Assembly (NCBI GenBank): GCA_965229605.1 | Contig: OZ245892.1 | Location: 1,426,001-1,490,000, forward strand | Source: G965229605 sp965229605 | GTDB taxonomy: Bacteria > Pseudomonadota > Alphaproteobacteria > CBDDJK01 | Direction: 5' to 3' | DNA: 64,000 bases | Shown here: one piece after another, positions 60,349-64,000 of the stretch | How positions within the stretch are numbered: the stretch's first letter is position 1 | Layout of the letters: each line of letters starts with the position of its first letter | Translations under genes and position numbers: made by a program | The notes under the pieces: model-generated | Told to the model about the DNA's origin: nothing | The model's database searches: none | The model's input: the letters and a program-made list of their open reading frames with translations, nothing else

Positions 60349-61002
60349 ATGAACCTGATCAAATCAAAGAAACGCGTTGCTGATCACGGGGAAGTCTTCA
60401 CCCCCCCCTGGATGGTGGATGCGATGCTTGACCTCGTAAAGGGTGAGACAGAGAGAATTGATGCGCGTTTTCTTGAGCCAGCTTGCGGCAGCGGCAATTT
60501 CCTTGTGCCTGTTCTGCAACGAAAACTGTCAGCGGTCGAGCTGAAGTTTGGGAAATCAGACTTTAACAAACGGCATTATGCCCTTTTGGGGCTTATGTGC
60601 ACATACGGCATTGAGCTTCTTGCCGACAATATCGCAGAATGCCGAGAGAACATGTTCGAAGTTCTTGCAGAATACCTTGGGCTTGAAGCTGAGGATTGCC
60701 TCTATCAGGCCGCTTCTTATATTTTATCAGTAAACCTCGTGCATGGGGATGCTTTAACGATGAAAACAGCAGAGGGTGATCCAATTTCATTTGCTGAATG
60801 GGGATATATCGGCAAAGGCAAATTTCAGCGCCGCGATTTTAGATTAGACGTTCTGATCGGTGCTTCTGCATTTAACGCTGAAGTGCCGCTATTCGCGGGC
60901 CATGGAAACCATGAAATATTTAAGCCAACCAGAACCTATGCTCTGATGACAATTAAAGATCTTGCAAATCAAAACGGCTCTTCACCTGAGGCAGCGGCAT
61001 GA
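60349..61002 (+). CDS. Class I DNA methylase-like protein lacking the NPPY motif
   Basis: A 217-residue protein with N6-adenine methylase features: GEVFTPPWMVDAMLDL at 14-29, the SAM motif FLEPACGSGNFL at 41-52. At the place of the catalytic motif IV it reads LDVLIGASAFNAE (167-179) where NPPY/NPPF is expected. It then ends in FKPTRTYALMTIKDLANQ. Catalysis is therefore doubtful and a SAM-binding regulatory or specificity role is possible. It overlaps the next gene by 4 bases (ATGA). It is the first gene of the island beside tRNA-Gly. Confidence 0.82.
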   Translation: MNLIKSKKRVADHGEVFTPPWMVDAMLDLVKGETERIDARFLEPACGSGNFLVPVLQRKLSAVELKFGKSDFNKRHYALLGLMCTYGIELLADNIAECRENMFEVLAEYLGLEAEDCLYQAASYILSVNLVHGDALTMKTAEGDPISFAEWGYIGKGKFQRRDFRLDVLIGASAFNAEVPLFAGHGNHEIFKPTRTYALMTIKDLANQNGSSPEAAA

Positions 61003-62636
61003 GCCAAGCCGCCTTCACATTGCGCGGACGCAATCCAGACGTTCTGTCGTGCATAGCCAATCTGTCGAATGATGAGGTGTTCACGCCGCCTGAGTTCGCC
61101 AACCGAATGCTGGACACACTTGCTGAGGCCTGGGCTTCAGACAACGCAGGCGCAAGCCTCTGGGAAAACCCCGAAGTTACCTTTCTTGACCCTTGCACCA
61201 AGTCGGGCGTGTTCCTGCGCGAGATCACAAAGCGTCTGATCGCCGGGCTAGAGCAGCAAATACCCGACCTTCAGACACGGGTTGATCATATCCTGACGCG
61301 ACAGGTTTTTGGTATCGCCATTACCGAGTTGACAGCGATGCTGGCGCGGCGGTCGCTTTATTGCTCCAAACACGCAAACGGTTCCCATTCAATAACGCGC
61401 GCTTTCAATTCACAGACTGGCAATATCTGGTTCGAGCGTGTTGAACACACGTGGGATAAAAACGGCAAGTGCATCTTTTGCGGTGCCAGCCAATCAACTT
61501 TGGACAGGGGTGGCGATAGAGAGAGCCATGCCTATGCGTTCATTCACACAGACAATATACAAGAGCGCGTTTCAGCACTGTTTGGAGGTGACATGCAATT
61601 TGACGTAATTATAGGGAACCCGCCATACCAGATATCTGACGGCGGTGGGGATGGAACGTCTGCGAGACCTATCTACAATAAATTCGTTGAGCAAGCGAAA
61701 TTGCTTGGCCCAAGGTATTTGTCGATGGTTATCCCATCACGCTGGTTCACTGGTGGTAAAGGGCTTGATGAATTTAGAGAAAGCATGTTGACGGATCATC
61801 GTATGAGGTCACTCGACGACTATATTTTTGCAACCGATGTTTTTCCAAATGTTGCTTTGAAAGGAGGAGTTTGTTATTTCCTCTGGGACCAAAATCACAG
61901 TGGCAAGTGTGAAGTCACTACTCACTTCTCAGGCGATGAACCGAAGGTATATGAGCGGCTCTTAATGGAGCCGGGAAGTAGTGTATTCATTCGTTTCAAT
62001 GAAGGGTTGGATATTCTTAAGAAAGTTATCTCCTTTGAGAATGAGGGAAGCACCGCGCAGTTGGCGTTGCCTAGCATGTCAAAATTCGATCAATTGGTTA
62101 GCACAAGAAGACCTTACGGATTAAACTCGACATTCAAAGGGCGTGTAGAAAAGAAAGAAGGGGATGTTAAAATTTACCGAGCGGGTGGCGCAGGGTACGC
62201 TGCGCGAAGCGAAGCGACGAACGGTCAAGAACTCATTGATCAATGGAAGGTTTTCATAGGTTTTGCAGCACCGGGAACTGGTAACAAAGATACATACCCA
62301 CATAAGATAATCAGCACACCTTTTGTCGGGCAACCTGGTGAAATCTCCTCCGAAACCTACCTCAATATTGGACCTTTTGCCAACCAACGCGAAGCGCAAA
62401 GTGCTCTTTCATACTTATCTTGTCGGTTAACCCGTTTTCTTATCCTACTCCACAAGCCGTCTCACAATACCACTCGGAAGGTCTATACCTTTGTGCCGAA
62501 GCAAAGCTGGGACCGCCAATGGACCGATAAAATGCTCTATAACAAATATGGCCTGTCCGATGATGAAATCGCCTTTGTTGAAAAGATCGTTCGCCCGATG
62601 GAATTAGACCTCTTTGACAATCTGACGGATAACTGA
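60999..62636 (+). CDS. Eco57I-type restriction-modification methylase (N6-adenine)
   Basis: A 545-residue N6-adenine methylase subunit. Front motif EVFTPPEFANRMLDTL, SAM motif I in a variant form FLDPCTKSGVFLREI (63-75), catalytic motif IV IIGNPPYQISDGG at 205-217 with NPPY 207-210. A zinc-finger-like CIFCGAS lies at 158-164. The C-terminal part (about 330-520) is the probable target-recognition region and looks more AT-rich than the ends. It is coupled to the following helicase gene by a TGATG overlap. With the other two genes it forms a restriction system whose exact type cannot be read. Confidence 0.88.
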   Translation: MSQAAFTLRGRNPDVLSCIANLSNDEVFTPPEFANRMLDTLAEAWASDNAGASLWENPEVTFLDPCTKSGVFLREITKRLIAGLEQQIPDLQTRVDHILTRQVFGIAITELTAMLARRSLYCSKHANGSHSITRAFNSQTGNIWFERVEHTWDKNGKCIFCGASQSTLDRGGDRESHAYAFIHTDNIQERVSALFGGDMQFDVIIGNPPYQISDGGGDGTSARPIYNKFVEQAKLLGPRYLSMVIPSRWFTGGKGLDEFRESMLTDHRMRSLDDYIFATDVFPNVALKGGVCYFLWDQNHSGKCEVTTHFSGDEPKVYERLLMEPGSSVFIRFNEGLDILKKVISFENEGSTAQLALPSMSKFDQLVSTRRPYGLNSTFKGRVEKKEGDVKIYRAGGAGYAARSEATNGQELIDQWKVFIGFAAPGTGNKDTYPHKIISTPFVGQPGEISSETYLNIGPFANQREAQSALSYLSCRLTRFLILLHKPSHNTTRKVYTFVPKQSWDRQWTDKMLYNKYGLSDDEIAFVEKIVRPMELDLFDNLTDN

Positions 62637-64000
62637 TGACAAAATCTATCGAAGACATTCTGGAATCCAAACCACAAGCACGTCCGCGCCTATACGCCTA
62701 TACGATTGACGATCCTGCCCATGACGGACTGTTGAAGGTCGGGCAGACCACACGGGATGTGCGGCAACGGGTAAACGAGCAACTCGGCACCGCCGCGATC
62801 AAGAATTTCACCATCGAACTTGATGAGCCAGCAGAGCGCGCAGACGGGTCTTTCATAACCGACCATGAAGTACGCGCACGCCTTGTCAGCAAGGGTTTTG
62901 TAAATACTGAAAAAGAATGGATGCGCTGTTCTGTCGCTGATGTGCAAACCGTTCTGACTGAGTTGCGCACCGGCCAAAAATGGTCCGGCACGCATCACCT
63001 GAAATTTCCGATGCGCCGCGAACAGGCTGAGGCGGTCGACCTGACCCACAGCTATTATATGTCACGCTGGGCTGAAGATATGCACGCAGTCCCGCGCTTT
63101 CTCTGGAACGCCAAAATGCGTTACGGGAAGACCTTTACGACCTATCAGCTTGCCAAGAAAATGGGGGCAAAACGCGTTTTGGTGCTGACCTTCAAACCGG
63201 CGGTTGAAGATGCATGGCAAACCGATCTTGAAAGCCATGTGGACTTTGACGGTTGGCAATATCTGTCCCGAAAATCAGACGCAGACCCGACCCAGATCAA
63301 CGCGACCAAACCGGTTGTTTACTTCGGGTCGTTCCAGGACATGCTGGGCAGGGACAAACAGGGAAACATCAAGCCCCAAAATGAGTGGATTCATCTGGTC
63401 GAATGGGACCTGGTTGTCTTTGACGAATATCACTTTGGCGCATGGAGAGAGAGTGCCAAAGAACTGTTTGAGGGCGAAGAAGAGGCACTTGAACGCGAAG
63501 AAAAACTTCTCGACGACGCAAAAAAGCTGACTGACCGCGTGGCAGAAATGCAGGAACCTCTTGAAGCAGAGACAGAGTTCCTGCCGATGATCACAACGCG
63601 CGCTTATCTATATTTATCAGGCACGCCCTTTAAGGCACTGGCTACAGGCGAATTTATCGAAGAACAGATATTCAACTGGACCTATACAGACGAACAACGC
63701 GCTAAAGCGGAATTTGCGACCCATAACCCCGATCAATGGAACCCGTATGGCGCGCTGCCACAGATGCAGCTTTTAACGTATCAAATGCCCGATGAGCTAT
63801 TGTCCATTGCCAGCGCAGGCGAATTTGACGAGTTCGACCTCAACGCATTTTTCGCGGCAACAGGATCAGGCAAGGCCGCCGCGTTCAAACATAAAAATGA
63901 AGTTCAAACCTGGTTGAAGATCATCCAGGGCCAATACGCCCCCCACGCCGTTGACAACCTGCGAACCGGAACGCAGCCGCCATTTCCATACGCCGATGTG
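62636..64000 (+). CDS. Restriction-associated helicase with N-terminal GIY-YIG/T5orf172-like domain (partial)
   Basis: The first 455 residues of a protein cut by the window edge. Residues 18-98 resemble a T5orf172/GIY-YIG-type nuclease module (RLYAYTIDD, LKVGQTTRDVRQRV, DHEVRARL). A superfamily 2 helicase core follows: Walker A AKMRYGKT at 159-166, DEAD-like box DEYH at 263-266, motif III LSGTPF near residue 331. The N-terminal nuclease plus helicase layout next to an Eco57I-type methylase suggests an ATP-dependent restriction subunit. A charged coiled-coil-like segment lies at about 278-312. ATG 62636 overlaps the upstream stop. Confidence 0.85.
   Translation, partial: MTKSIEDILESKPQARPRLYAYTIDDPAHDGLLKVGQTTRDVRQRVNEQLGTAAIKNFTIELDEPAERADGSFITDHEVRARLVSKGFVNTEKEWMRCSVADVQTVLTELRTGQKWSGTHHLKFPMRREQAEAVDLTHSYYMSRWAEDMHAVPRFLWNAKMRYGKTFTTYQLAKKMGAKRVLVLTFKPAVEDAWQTDLESHVDFDGWQYLSRKSDADPTQINATKPVVYFGSFQDMLGRDKQGNIKPQNEWIHLVEWDLVVFDEYHFGAWRESAKELFEGEEEALEREEKLLDDAKKLTDRVAEMQEPLEAETEFLPMITTRAYLYLSGTPFKALATGEFIEEQIFNWTYTDEQRAKAEFATHNPDQWNPYGALPQMQLLTYQMPDELLSIASAGEFDEFDLNAFFAATGSGKAAAFKHKNEVQTWLKIIQGQYAPHAVDNLRTGTQPPFPYADV

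Overview
This window is chromosomal DNA from an alphaproteobacterium, probably a marine one. The alphaproteobacterial signs are the rlpA-dacC-tmk-holB run, a protein-isoaspartate-methyltransferase-like gene directly upstream of a TolC-type gene, type III pantothenate kinase, an hldE-gluQRS-hisA-hisH-hisB-infA run and hook genes behind a sigma54-like promoter. The marine guess rests on an ammonium transporter next to a trimethylamine monooxygenase. By eye the GC content is intermediate. No rRNA, CRISPR array, insertion sequence or integrase is visible.

Layout. 1-7485: the end of PtsP, then peptidoglycan enzymes (MltB-like transglycosylase, RlpA, D,D-carboxypeptidase), tmk, holB, coaX and a DUF815 ATPase. 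7478-10134: a three-gene catabolic cassette (SDR dehydrogenase, 3-hydroxyisobutyrate-dehydrogenase-like enzyme, TIM-barrel isomerase). 10171-14047: alaS and ribD. 14044-20355: a tightly overlapping seven-gene lipid-modification operon (FAD oxidoreductase, DUF1365, cyclopropane-fatty-acid-synthase-type methyltransferase, chalcone-isomerase-like protein, GPH transporter, DUF3833 lipoprotein, SDR). 20374-23668 (minus): tolC, pcm-like gene and ald. 23984-26791: secA. 27008-30030: amtB, an unlisted 57-residue membrane protein and trimethylamine monooxygenase. 30035-33918 (minus): tgt, queA, a queuosine-precursor transporter and mlaA. 34032-37042: caiD-like hydratase, then a bufferin-type RiPP maturation set (DUF692, DUF2063, DoxX). 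37047-41689 (minus): hldE, gluQRS, hisA, hisH, hisB, infA. 42035-48201 (minus): flgE (giant), flgD, fliK. 48317-51489 (minus): glmS, glmU. 51648-51938 (minus): a DUF2282 bufferin precursor. 52044-59984 (minus): two Liv-type ABC subunits, methylmalonyl-CoA mutase, a D-2-hydroxyacid dehydrogenase and a polyamine-type ABC transporter without its binding protein. 60171-60245: tRNA-Gly(GCC), followed by a restriction-modification island that runs off the right edge.

How the parts fit. Methylated-amine use is suggested by Amt plus Tmm. Queuosine salvage and further modification are covered by YhhQ-like, QueA, Tgt and GluQRS. Cell-wall precursor supply (GlmS, GlmU) and wall remodelling are both present. 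The most interesting points are the split bufferin system (precursor about 15 kb from its maturation enzymes), the small membrane protein between amtB and tmm, the giant FlgE hook protein with calcium-binding-like repeats, and the three-gene restriction system downstream of tRNA-Gly, in which one methylase-like subunit lacks the catalytic NPPY motif.
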